Origin: M55B112 sp964539395
GTDB taxonomy: Bacteria; Bacteroidota; Bacteroidia; Bacteroidales; GCA-2748055
Assembly (NCBI GenBank): GCA_964539395.1
Contig: CAZIIU010000014.1
Location: 9,088 to 73,087, forward strand
Direction: 5' to 3'
Length of the DNA stretch: 64,000 nucleotides
Below are positions 7,843-15,519 of the stretch, one piece after another. A program made the position numbers and the translations under genes. Under the pieces are notes generated by a model. It did not search any database. It was not told the DNA's origin and saw nothing but the letters and a program-made list of their open reading frames with translations. Numbering within the stretch: the stretch's first letter is position 1; each line of letters opens with the position of its first letter.

Positions 7843-10257
7843 TCAGCGTATTATCACAGCATCTTCGGGACAAACCTGGCGGCAGCCGTCACACTTGATG
7901 CAAAGCTCCAGGTTAATCTCATGCTTCTCATGGGGTTTAAATGGGATGGCATCGACCGGACAATCCTGTGCACATAACGTGCAACCGATACAATCGTCGG
8001 TGATCTCATAGTGGATAAGTTCCTTGCATTTGCCTGTCGGACAGGTTCCCTGGATATGAGCCTCATACTCGTCCCGGAAAAATGCAAGCGTCGTCCTGAT
8101 CGGGTTTGGCGCGGTCTTTCCAAGTCCGCAGAGGCTGCCCTTCGTGGTCCACTCCGCCAGCCTTTCCAACTCTTCGAGGTCCTTCATCACACCCTTCCCA
8201 ACAGTGATCTTCTCAAGTATCTCGAGCATCCGTTTTGTACCGATCCTGCAGAAGGTGCATTTTCCGCACGACTCATTCTGTGTGAATGAGAGGAAGTATT
8301 TTGCCATATCGACCATGCAGTCGGTATCATCAAGCACCACCATTCCTCCGGAACCCATCATTGCACCCACTTCAGAGAGCGATTCAAAATCGATTGGTGT
8401 ATCCGCCATGGTCGCGGGTATACACCCACCCGATGGTCCGCCTATCTGTATCGCCTTGAATGTCCGACCATTGGCCACCCCACCGCCGATCTCCTCCACG
8501 ACTTCCCTGATGGTCATCCCCATCGGCACCTCAATCAAACCGCCCCGGGCTACCTTTCCCGCCAGTGCAAATACCTTTGTTCCCCTCGATTTTTCTGTTC
8601 CCACGCCATTAAAGGCATTAGCATTGTGACGCATAATATAGGCTACTTTTGCCAGAGTCTCAACGTTGTTTACAAGGGTCGGCTTACTCCAGAGTCCGGA
8701 CACAGCCGGGTACGGCGGTCTCATCCTGGGAAAGCCGCGTTTTCCCTCGATGGATGCGAGCAGAGCGGTCTCCTCACCACAGACAAAGGCACCTGCACCC
8801 TGGTAGATTCGCAGATCGAAACTAAATCCGCTATCAAGAATACCTTCGCCGAGGAGTCCCTCCTCATAACATTTTTCAATTGCCTCCTGCACCCTTTTAA
8901 CAGCGAGCGGGTACTCAGCACGGATATACATGATCCCCTCATCGGCACCAACGGCATAACCTGCAATTATAACCCCTTCAATAATCCTGTAGGGGTATGA
9001 TTCGAGCAACATCCGGTCCATGAATGCACCCGGGTCACCTTCATCACCATTGCAGATTACGTACTTCTTATCACTTTTCTGGTCGGCCACCAACTGCCAC
9101 TTCGTCCCCGTTGAAAAACCGGCACCTCCCCTTCCCCTGATGCCACTGTCCATTATTTCATTGATCACCTCCCCTGGCGACCTCTCCAAACTCTTTTTCA
9201 GCGCCAGAAAACCCTGTCGCTCCTTGTATTCCTGAATATCCACCGGATTGATCACCCCCCTGAATTCAGTGGCAATCGGTTTTTGCCTGTCGAGGAAAGC
9301 AGCTACATGTTTTTCCCTGATATTCAAGGAATAGCGATCAACTCCCGACCACTTTCCATCGTCGACTATTCCCTCAATAGCGTTTGTTATCTGACTTTTT
9401 AATCTGTCAAATAATCCCTTAGGTCTGAAGTGGTTGCGCACGATCTGTCCCACATCAACGGCTTGTACCTTTGAATAGAGTACCGTCTCCCCAACTGCAG
9501 GAACCACCTCTACCAGGGGTACCTGGTGACACATCCCCACGCATCCCACATGCTTCAGTTTTACATTCAGGTGGTTTCTTTCGATTGTGTTCTGCACCGC
9601 ATCCCTGATTTCATCACTTCCACTTGCCACACAACAGGAGCCCAGTCCGATCCGGATCTCTCCCTGTATCTCCTCACCAGTTGCCTTTCTGAACCGCCGC
9701 CTGCTACCACCGTCCTTTTCGCGTTCAAAATCGCCCAGCACATTGGCTACACTGCCTGAGGCTACATGACCATAGGTGATGTTATCGATCTGAACCACCG
9801 GTGCAAGGGTACAGCATCCCAGGCAGTTCACCTTTTCAACCGTATATTTCTTATCCTCAGAAGTGTCATATGCCTCCCCAATGTTCAACTCACGGCGGAG
9901 GGCATCGTAAACCTGACCGGCTCCCTTCACATGACAGGCAGTACCAACACATACTTTGACCATATGGTCACCCGCCGGCTTAAACCTGAACTGTGAATAG
10001 AAGCTGGCAACGCCCGTGATCATGGCTGGAGTGATCTCGGAGTTCTCACAGACACGACGCAATGCCTCCTCAGGAAGGTAATTATATTTCTCCTGGATTG
10101 CCTGCAACACCGGGATGACAGAGGACTGTTTCCTTCCCAGTCTCTCTAAGAACTCATCAATTTCCCGGAACGGATCTGTCACAATTTCACTTACGGACTC
10201 ATGCTTCATCTCCGAATCATCTGCGATCTTATCAAAATCTGAATTTCTATTCATCAT
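7843..10257 (-). CDS. NuoE-NuoF fusion, HndC/HydB-like NADH-dependent flavoprotein with ferredoxin tail
   Basis: About 804 residues combine parts that are usually separate. First comes a NuoE thioredoxin-like [2Fe-2S] domain (CVGTAC and NCLGCC). A second thioredoxin-like domain follows (GSCCVASGS, VGCVGMC), as in HndC. Then the NuoF core: FMN loop GRGGAGFSTGTKW, NADH site GDEGDPGAFMDR, SLBB domain, and the [4Fe-4S] motif ESCGKCTFC with distal LCGLG. A 2[4Fe-4S] ferredoxin closes it (CIGCTLCAQDC, CIKCDGCRQVC). The family oxidises or reduces NAD(H) in complex I, bifurcating hydrogenases and formate dehydrogenases. I chose the ATG at 10257, which follows a GAAGGGAAAG ribosome-site-like stretch; upstream in-frame starts add eight residues. 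No hydrogenase or other catalytic large subunit is nearby, so the electron partner is probably the FAD protein downstream or the NapH-like protein upstream. Confidence 0.92.
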   Translation of the reverse strand: MMNRNSDFDKIADDSEMKHESVSEIVTDPFREIDEFLERLGRKQSSVIPVLQAIQEKYNYLPEEALRRVCENSEITPAMITGVASFYSQFRFKPAGDHMVKVCVGTACHVKGAGQVYDALRRELNIGEAYDTSEDKKYTVEKVNCLGCCTLAPVVQIDNITYGHVASGSVANVLGDFEREKDGGSRRRFRKATGEEIQGEIRIGLGSCCVASGSDEIRDAVQNTIERNHLNVKLKHVGCVGMCHQVPLVEVVPAVGETVLYSKVQAVDVGQIVRNHFRPKGLFDRLKSQITNAIEGIVDDGKWSGVDRYSLNIREKHVAAFLDRQKPIATEFRGVINPVDIQEYKERQGFLALKKSLERSPGEVINEIMDSGIRGRGGAGFSTGTKWQLVADQKSDKKYVICNGDEGDPGAFMDRMLLESYPYRIIEGVIIAGYAVGADEGIMYIRAEYPLAVKRVQEAIEKCYEEGLLGEGILDSGFSFDLRIYQGAGAFVCGEETALLASIEGKRGFPRMRPPYPAVSGLWSKPTLVNNVETLAKVAYIMRHNANAFNGVGTEKSRGTKVFALAGKVARGGLIEVPMGMTIREVVEEIGGGVANGRTFKAIQIGGPSGGCIPATMADTPIDFESLSEVGAMMGSGGMVVLDDTDCMVDMAKYFLSFTQNESCGKCTFCRIGTKRMLEILEKITVGKGVMKDLEELERLAEWTTKGSLCGLGKTAPNPIRTTLAFFRDEYEAHIQGTCPTGKCKELIHYEITDDCIGCTLCAQDCPVDAIPFKPHEKHEINLELCIKCDGCRQVCPEDAVIIR

Positions 10258-10298
10258 CTTTCCCTTCACGAACCTGTTCAACTTACCATTGCAAAATA

Positions 10299-10560
10299 CT
10301 TTCTCTTCTCAACTGCCCGGAAGTACCCTACCGTTCATAAACCTTTTCTCGAAATTAAATCAATACAACCTGTCTATTCTTCAACTGCCCTCCAGCACCA
10401 CATATCCACGAGCCTTTTCTTCTAACCAAATCAACAAAACCTGTCTATTCTTCAACTGCCCTCCAGCACCATAAATCCACGAGCCATTTCTTCTAACCAA
10501 ATCAACAAAAACTACCTATTCTTCCATTGTCCGGAATTGCCGAACACTAAACGAACCTTC
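10299..10560. repeat. 71-bp tandem repeat, about 3.7 copies
   Basis: Four tandem units begin at 10299, 10370, 10441 and 10512, each exactly 71 bp apart, the last one partial. The core shared by all is a CTATTCTTCAACTGCC-like stretch followed by a purine-poor segment and an ATCAACAAAA-like end. Units 2 and 3 are nearly identical; 1 and 4 are diverged. The array fills the gap between the membrane propeller gene (10562) and the NuoEF gene (10257), so on the coding strand it forms the leader of the NuoEF gene. A plus-strand open frame that runs into it is a by-product of the repeats. Confidence 0.9.
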
Positions 10561-10561
10561 T

Positions 10562-12463
10562 CTATTCGCCGATACAATACAAACTTTCATCGCCCCTGAT
10601 ATAAATGCGGCCCTCTGCAAAGGCCGGGATTGCATATGATGCTTCACCCAGAGCCGGTTCGTTGATCACAGTTCCGGTTCGATCGGCCTTCATGATATGC
10701 ATAATACCGTTATTGCCCATGATATACACTCTTTTATCCACGATCATGGGGGAGCTGTATAGTGTCGTGCCAAAATCCTTTTCCCAGACCTGTTCACCTG
10801 TTTTTGCATCATAGCAGACAAATACCCCGTAGCTTGTTGCAAGGTAGAGCAACCCATCGTGGGCCACCGGACTTGCTGCTTCAGAGAGGTAATCGTAGCT
10901 CTCCCAGACCACCTCAGCATTAGGCACCGGCTTAATCGCAACAAGGCTGGCATATTCATTATTGGCAAATACAAGTCCGTCGTCGTAGGCACACGACGGT
11001 CCCACCTCACCCATCATCACATCCAGCTTCCAGACCTCTTTCCCTGTTTCGAGGTCGTGTCCTGCCACACTTGGATCGGTATTGGTCACAACCTGCATCT
11101 TACCATCCACCTCAATAAGAATCGGCGATGCCCAGGAGATATGGTTATCGCGTTGTATATCCCATACGGTTTCTCCTGTCTGGCCATTAAGTGCCAGCAT
11201 GCGTCCACCCCGGCCGGTATCGTATTGAATGATCAGCTTATTGTTCCAGACCATCAATGAGGATGAATGACCATAATGGTTCTGAGGCACCCCAAGGTTG
11301 CGGGCCCAAACGCGGTTTCCGTTCATGTCGAATGCGATTACATCGCCAGTGGCGAAAATGGCGTAAGCCCTGTAACCGTCAACTGCCATGGTGGGTGCTG
11401 ACAACCCGGTATCGTCAGTGACCTTTGGCATGACAGCGGGCGATCCTTCGATGTTATCGGCTGACTTTTCCCACAGCAGCTGTCCGGTATGACGGTTAAA
11501 GCAGCTCACAATACGTGCGCTGTTATCGGCACCTGCAAGAAATAACTTGTCGCCCCAGATAACCGGGGAATTATAACCATGTTTAGAAAGAGCAACTTTC
11601 CAGATTACGTTGCTACCTGCGGCACCATCCCAATTCACCGGAATATTCCTATGATAGGAGATCCCGAGTCCCCACGGACCCCTGAAAGTGTTGTGGTGCT
11701 TTTTTACCTCTGTCAGACCGTAAGGTTTTTCCTTAACCTTACCTGTTCCTGCCTGCTCAGTCAGGGGATCACCTGCTGCAACTGCACTTTCAGATGCACC
11801 TGCTACCTCCGGTCCATTATTCCCGGCTCCTTCAGCTATCCGCGCAACCTGTCCGGCCTCATCCTGTGTTGTCCCATCGCCTTCAGAAGAAACCTCTTCA
11901 CCGACCGGTAATGAACCATCGGTGATCTCAATGACCTGAATCCCTTCATCAACAGCGGCAACTGCAGTTGAACCTCCCTCATCCGGAAAATAGTTGTCGA
12001 GGTAATTATTGCTAAAAAATGCAGCAACGAACGCCAGTCCGAATACTACAATCCCAGTTACAAGAAGCCATCTCCAGGCAGCTTTTCTTGCCTGCAGGAA
12101 CGATTCACCTTCGGGGTCGGGCCGACCGATGGTATGTTGTTGGTCGGTGAATATTTTGAGGGATATCGCGAATACGATGCCCCCGAAGAGCAGCAGGAAG
12201 ACACCGGTTTTGATCTGCCAGGTTGAGGTGAAATAGGCCTTTCTTACCAGCAGATCGAAATCGCGGATCTCCTCCATCAGCTGTTCATTGTTGGGATCCT
12301 CCTCAAGCTGCTCAACAAGCGCATTTAGTGTGGCACTCTCCAGCGGTTCATATTTTTTTAGCTGAACAAAATTGATCAGCAACAATGCAGCAACCAGCAG
12401 GGTAAAGATCCCTGATATCTGCATCCCTTGCTTCGCAAGTTTTAATTTCTCTTCCCTGGTCAT
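10562..12463 (-). CDS. Membrane-anchored PQQ-like beta-propeller protein with three N-terminal helices
   Basis: The 633-residue protein starts with three hydrophobic segments at about 14-31, 82-101 and 130-150, with charged loops between them. An acidic, Gly/Ala/Glu-rich linker (about 155-245) follows, and then a propeller of PQQ-like repeats (about 255-633) with blades such as HTGQLLWEKSA, QTGETVWDIQR and KTGEQVWEKDFG. The propeller most likely faces the periplasm and the helices fix it in the inner membrane. The start lies 2 bp after the stop of the NapH-like gene, which indicates tight co-transcription and probably a physical partnership with it. I see no haem or classic PQQ-enzyme motif. 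The three-helix head is not one I recognise. Confidence 0.85.
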   Translation of the reverse strand: MTREEKLKLAKQGMQISGIFTLLVAALLLINFVQLKKYEPLESATLNALVEQLEEDPNNEQLMEEIRDFDLLVRKAYFTSTWQIKTGVFLLLFGGIVFAISLKIFTDQQHTIGRPDPEGESFLQARKAAWRWLLVTGIVVFGLAFVAAFFSNNYLDNYFPDEGGSTAVAAVDEGIQVIEITDGSLPVGEEVSSEGDGTTQDEAGQVARIAEGAGNNGPEVAGASESAVAAGDPLTEQAGTGKVKEKPYGLTEVKKHHNTFRGPWGLGISYHRNIPVNWDGAAGSNVIWKVALSKHGYNSPVIWGDKLFLAGADNSARIVSCFNRHTGQLLWEKSADNIEGSPAVMPKVTDDTGLSAPTMAVDGYRAYAIFATGDVIAFDMNGNRVWARNLGVPQNHYGHSSSLMVWNNKLIIQYDTGRGGRMLALNGQTGETVWDIQRDNHISWASPILIEVDGKMQVVTNTDPSVAGHDLETGKEVWKLDVMMGEVGPSCAYDDGLVFANNEYASLVAIKPVPNAEVVWESYDYLSEAASPVAHDGLLYLATSYGVFVCYDAKTGEQVWEKDFGTTLYSSPMIVDKRVYIMGNNGIMHIMKADRTGTVINEPALGEASYAIPAFAEGRIYIRGDESLYCIGE

Positions 12464-12465
12464 CT

Positions 12466-13740
12466 CTAAAACTTTTTATCTACCGGACAATAGTCAATGC
12501 ATCTGCCACAGCTGAAGCAGTCGCCTTTGTGGGGTTCATAATCGGTTCGTTTTCTGAGGATAAACTGGTTCATAATCATAATCCCGAGCACCAGACCCAG
12601 GTACCCTCCAAGGAACCATCCACCCTTTTTAAATTTTGTTCTTATGACAGAGGCCTTCTCTACGAGCTGGTCCATCGACTCGCCCGATTCAAGGAACGCC
12701 TGGATATCCAAATTCTCCTCATCAGCTTTGAGCTCCGGGTGTTTAATGAGCAATTCCGACAGGTAAACATCCGGATGGGCCTTCGAAAGTGCGATGTGTG
12801 CACTTGAGACAGCGAGGCCGCCCAGGAATGCCCATACCGGTACCAGCAATCCGAAAATGGCATACTGCCTCAGGAATTTCCGTACAGTTGAACCGGTCCT
12901 TACCTTTTCATCGGAGGGAGCCTCAATGGCATCGAACGGACATGAGTTGGCGCACAGCTTGCAGTTGATACATTCGGCCGGGGTGATAGATACATGCTTT
13001 TTAGAAAAGCGCGACATCCATCCGAGCAGCACACTGTATGGACAGAACACCCTGCAGTAAGGCCGTGCAAAGAACATTCCAATCAGCAGAAGGGCGATCC
13101 CCAGGATAATCATTGTATAAGGACCGTCCATTCGGAAAATCCCCACAAAAGGATCGTACCTGCAAATGATAAAATCGGTTCCGGTAGCTGCAAACAGCAC
13201 CGCCAATCCCAGATAGACATGGGGGATGAACGACAGGGTTTTGCGAACCCAGCTGGAGACCGAAATTGGTTTAATGATCACAAGGTCCTGGATGGCACCC
13301 AGCGGACAGGCGGCAGCACAAAAGGTTCGTCCATAGAACAGGGTAAAAACCAGCGGCAACAGGAAGAACAGCAGCACTGCAACCGATATTTTATACGAGG
13401 GATCGAAAATTGTAAGGGTTACATTCTGAACAGAACCGATCGGGCATATGCAGCCGTTCCTGTAAAAGCCGAAATAGAGCAGTGTGAATACAGTGGTCCA
13501 GAGTACACCACGCCGGGAACGCCTTTTCAGGATGAACCAGGTGGCGAGGGATATTACAGCGATCAGCACCAGCACATCGACAAACTCAAGTGCAACAGCA
13601 CGCGGCTCAGGTGTTGTAACATCCGGTTGCTCGTAACCACTTTCAAATTCCGGCTTCGGGAAACGCTGCTGGGCATTGATTGCGACAAAGGTGAAGATTA
13701 TCAGCAGAAACAGGCCCGTTTTAAAACTAATCCTGATCAT
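12466..13740 (-). CDS. NapH/NosR-like membrane polyferredoxin
   Basis: The 424-residue inner-membrane protein has about six hydrophobic segments (residues 5-22, 50-68, 80-95, 115-135, 165-185, 205-225) and a late pair at about 290-310 and 375-395. Conserved cysteine-proline motifs of the NapH/NosR family are present: NGCICPIG, FCAAACPLGA and YCRVFCPYS. After them come a cytoplasmic-type [4Fe-4S] motif CINCKLCANSC and a second one, CFSCGRCIDYC, at the extreme C terminus. NapH passes electrons from quinol or a cytoplasmic donor across the membrane to NapG. Its ATG overlaps the stop of the NapG-like gene by 4 bp, and its stop abuts the membrane propeller gene. The N-terminal segment may be a signal-anchor. 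Confidence 0.9.
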   Translation of the reverse strand: MIRISFKTGLFLLIIFTFVAINAQQRFPKPEFESGYEQPDVTTPEPRAVALEFVDVLVLIAVISLATWFILKRRSRRGVLWTTVFTLLYFGFYRNGCICPIGSVQNVTLTIFDPSYKISVAVLLFFLLPLVFTLFYGRTFCAAACPLGAIQDLVIIKPISVSSWVRKTLSFIPHVYLGLAVLFAATGTDFIICRYDPFVGIFRMDGPYTMIILGIALLLIGMFFARPYCRVFCPYSVLLGWMSRFSKKHVSITPAECINCKLCANSCPFDAIEAPSDEKVRTGSTVRKFLRQYAIFGLLVPVWAFLGGLAVSSAHIALSKAHPDVYLSELLIKHPELKADEENLDIQAFLESGESMDQLVEKASVIRTKFKKGGWFLGGYLGLVLGIMIMNQFILRKRTDYEPHKGDCFSCGRCIDYCPVDKKF

Positions 13741-14348
13741 ATGGCCTTCTCCCCATCATTGTTTGGTCCAAAATCGCCTTTGATCATATACGGTTTACTG
13801 GCCGGCACACGGCTGATGGCATCTGACGGGCATACACGGGCAATGGCACACTCATTGCAGTTCACACAGATGTTGTGCCTGATCTGAAGGTGGAAGGAGC
13901 CGTTGCCGAATGAACTGCACCCTTTAACACATTTACCACATCCGAAACAGAGCTCTTCATCGATGATATATTCAAAGTAGGGTTCCTCAATAAACCGCCG
14001 CTCAATGGCCGCGGCCGGACAAAGCTGCTTCTCGGCCCCGGTCTGCAGGTCGGTCACCCCCGGCTTGAAATAACCGCCACAGAGATCACAATAACCGCAC
14101 AGATCATAGGCATGAACACATTTAACTGCTGAAGGCGCAAGAACACAGTCGGTGGCACATCGACCGCACTGACTGCATTTAAAGGGATCGATCTGCCAGA
14201 CCATTTTTTCTTTGCCGGAATTGACTGCAGCCAGTGTTCCCACACCGGCCAGTGATAGTCCTAATGTAAGTCGTGCGCTCTTGTTGATAAAAGAGCGCCT
14301 GTCGTATGCCTTATCCTGATCCTTTTCGTTATCCTTATCCTTTTTCAT
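13737..14348 (-). CDS. NapG-like periplasmic polyferredoxin with Tat-like signal
   Basis: The 203-residue protein starts with a charged stretch, a twin arginine (YDRRSFINKSA) and a hydrophobic run LTLGLSLAGVGTLAA, which fits a Tat signal or anchor used to export a folded Fe-S protein. The mature part holds several [4Fe-4S] motifs: CSQCGRCATDC, CGYCDLC with QLCPAAAI, CFGCGKCVKGC, and CVNCNEC-x5-C. This is the layout of NapG, a periplasmic electron carrier that receives electrons from NapH. Gene order NapG-NapH and the 4-bp overlap with the NapH-like gene support the assignment. It overlaps the preceding small gene by 14 bp. Napsin-like nitrate reductase genes (napA, napB) are absent nearby, so the acceptor is not periplasmic nitrate reductase. 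Confidence 0.88.
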   Translation of the reverse strand: MKKDKDNEKDQDKAYDRRSFINKSARLTLGLSLAGVGTLAAVNSGKEKMVWQIDPFKCSQCGRCATDCVLAPSAVKCVHAYDLCGYCDLCGGYFKPGVTDLQTGAEKQLCPAAAIERRFIEEPYFEYIIDEELCFGCGKCVKGCSSFGNGSFHLQIRHNICVNCNECAIARVCPSDAISRVPASKPYMIKGDFGPNNDGEKAI

Positions 14349-14550
14349 GTTCCTTCTCTTTAATAGCTTCAGGAAGCTTACAGCCGCTGAGCTTGCTACA
14401 ACCCCGGCATGTTATTAGTGTCGGACAACCGTCTCCTGAATAGGTAATGCTCTTCTGTCTCCAGATCAGCCCGATCATCGCTGCCATACCTGCCAGGATG
14501 GTGGTCCTGCCCGTCATCTGAATAAATTCTTTCCTGGTCATATCTGTCAC
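14335..14550 (-). CDS. Small Tat-like anchored four-cysteine protein
   Basis: This 71-residue protein has a Tat-like start (TRKEFIQMTGR followed by hydrophobic TTILAGMAAMIGLIW; the pair is Arg-Lys rather than Arg-Arg). A short tail follows with four cysteines spaced C-x5-C-x2-C-x5-C (GDGCPTLITCRGCSKLSGC) and then a Lys/Glu-rich end. The spacing suggests binding of one metal ion or Fe-S cluster at the periplasmic face. It overlaps both neighbours (4 bp with the NHL gene upstream, 14 bp with the NapG-like gene downstream), so it is surely translated with them. I do not recognise the family; a dedicated small electron carrier or assembly subunit is possible. Confidence 0.75.
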   Translation of the reverse strand: MTDMTRKEFIQMTGRTTILAGMAAMIGLIWRQKSITYSGDGCPTLITCRGCSKLSGCKLPEAIKEKEHEKG

Positions 14551-15509
14551 TTTATTTTCTCAAAGACCCGTATCATGCTTTTATCGAAATCGAGAGCATA
14601 TATCACATCATTCTCATCCACGGCCACCTCCGGCGCCTTGCCATCATCAATAAATTTTTCGGGTGCCGCTACCACACCCTGCAGTTCACCTGAGCTGTCG
14701 TATACCTTGATTCGTACCAACCCCTTTTCGCTGGTCACAAACGACCCGTCGGAGAGAACTGCGAGTTCAGCCGGGTTACAACATCCAGCAAAACCATCGA
14801 TCTTCATCGAACCTTTCTGCCAGAAACCTCGCATCTTTCCATCATCGGAATAGTTCTCGATGGCATGCTTCCCGGTGTTTACCACCCATAGCTCCCCGTA
14901 GCTGTTCACTACCAGGTCGAAGCAGGCACTTGGGATGATAAAGCCGTGACCGGCAGCACTCTCCGATTTTCCCTCGAATTCACCCAGCAGTTCGCCGTCA
15001 AAATCATAGCGCAGTACCCTCCTGTTACCGGCGTCGGCCACATAGAGCACATTGTCATTGGCAGCCATAGATGTAATAACACAGTTCTTTCCCGGTACTT
15101 CCCACGTTGCAATCAAATCGCCTTCCTGCGAATATTTCTTAATATGGTCATCAAAACCGATAAAAACAGCTTCGTCCGTAACATGTATGCAGGTCCCTGT
15201 TCCCTCGATGCCGGTTTTCAGCTGTTGCACCCCTTCTGTGGTTACAGCCTGCAAAACCCCATTGCCAGTCAGCCATATAGTTCCATCCTTAATATCTATC
15301 CCTTCAGCTTTGTAGCCCCTAACCGGAAAATTTTTGGTCTCCCGGTAAGTGATAAGTGAGGAATCAACCGCCTTATACTCATCCACATTGTATTCGTAGG
15401 GATTATCACCCAGTTTGTCGGGCTGTTGCGAGGTGTAATCAGCGATGATCACTATAATGATTACGACCATTAACAGTGCAAATAGTAACGAAAGACCTCT
15501 CTTTTTCAT
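14547..15509 (-). CDS. NHL-repeat beta-propeller protein, membrane anchored
   Basis: About 320 residues. The N terminus (MKKRGLSLLF, then a run of Val/Ile/Met) is an uncleaved signal anchor of about 20 residues. The rest is a six-bladed NHL-type propeller with blades such as LYVADAGNRRVLRYDFDG and ELWVVNTGKHAIENY. NHL propellers are protein or ligand-binding scaffolds; this one should sit on the periplasmic side. A paired cysteine (GCCNPAELAVL) near the fifth blade is unusual. I chose the ATG at 15509, which directly precedes the basic signal-anchor start and leaves a 10-bp gap to the upstream stop; an in-frame start at 15545 would overlap the upstream gene. It overlaps the four-cysteine gene by 4 bp. 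Confidence 0.85.
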   Translation of the reverse strand: MKKRGLSLLFALLMVVIIIVIIADYTSQQPDKLGDNPYEYNVDEYKAVDSSLITYRETKNFPVRGYKAEGIDIKDGTIWLTGNGVLQAVTTEGVQQLKTGIEGTGTCIHVTDEAVFIGFDDHIKKYSQEGDLIATWEVPGKNCVITSMAANDNVLYVADAGNRRVLRYDFDGELLGEFEGKSESAAGHGFIIPSACFDLVVNSYGELWVVNTGKHAIENYSDDGKMRGFWQKGSMKIDGFAGCCNPAELAVLSDGSFVTSEKGLVRIKVYDSSGELQGVVAAPEKFIDDGKAPEVAVDENDVIYALDFDKSMIRVFEKIK

Positions 15510-15519
15510 TCCTAAACAA

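Noticed and set aside
10115..10474. 119-codon plus-strand frame over the start of the NuoEF gene and the tandem repeat
   Set aside because: It is antisense to a strong gene and its end is made of the 71-bp repeats; no domain is seen.
10299..10560. 71-bp repeats as a CRISPR array
   Set aside because: Units are contiguous with no unique spacers of the usual size and no cas genes occur nearby; the same applies to the 54-bp and 48-bp arrays.
12994..13887. 297-codon plus-strand open frame
   Set aside because: Antisense shadow of the NapH- and NapG-like genes; amino-acid make-up (many Gln, Asn, Arg) is typical of a reverse-frame artefact.
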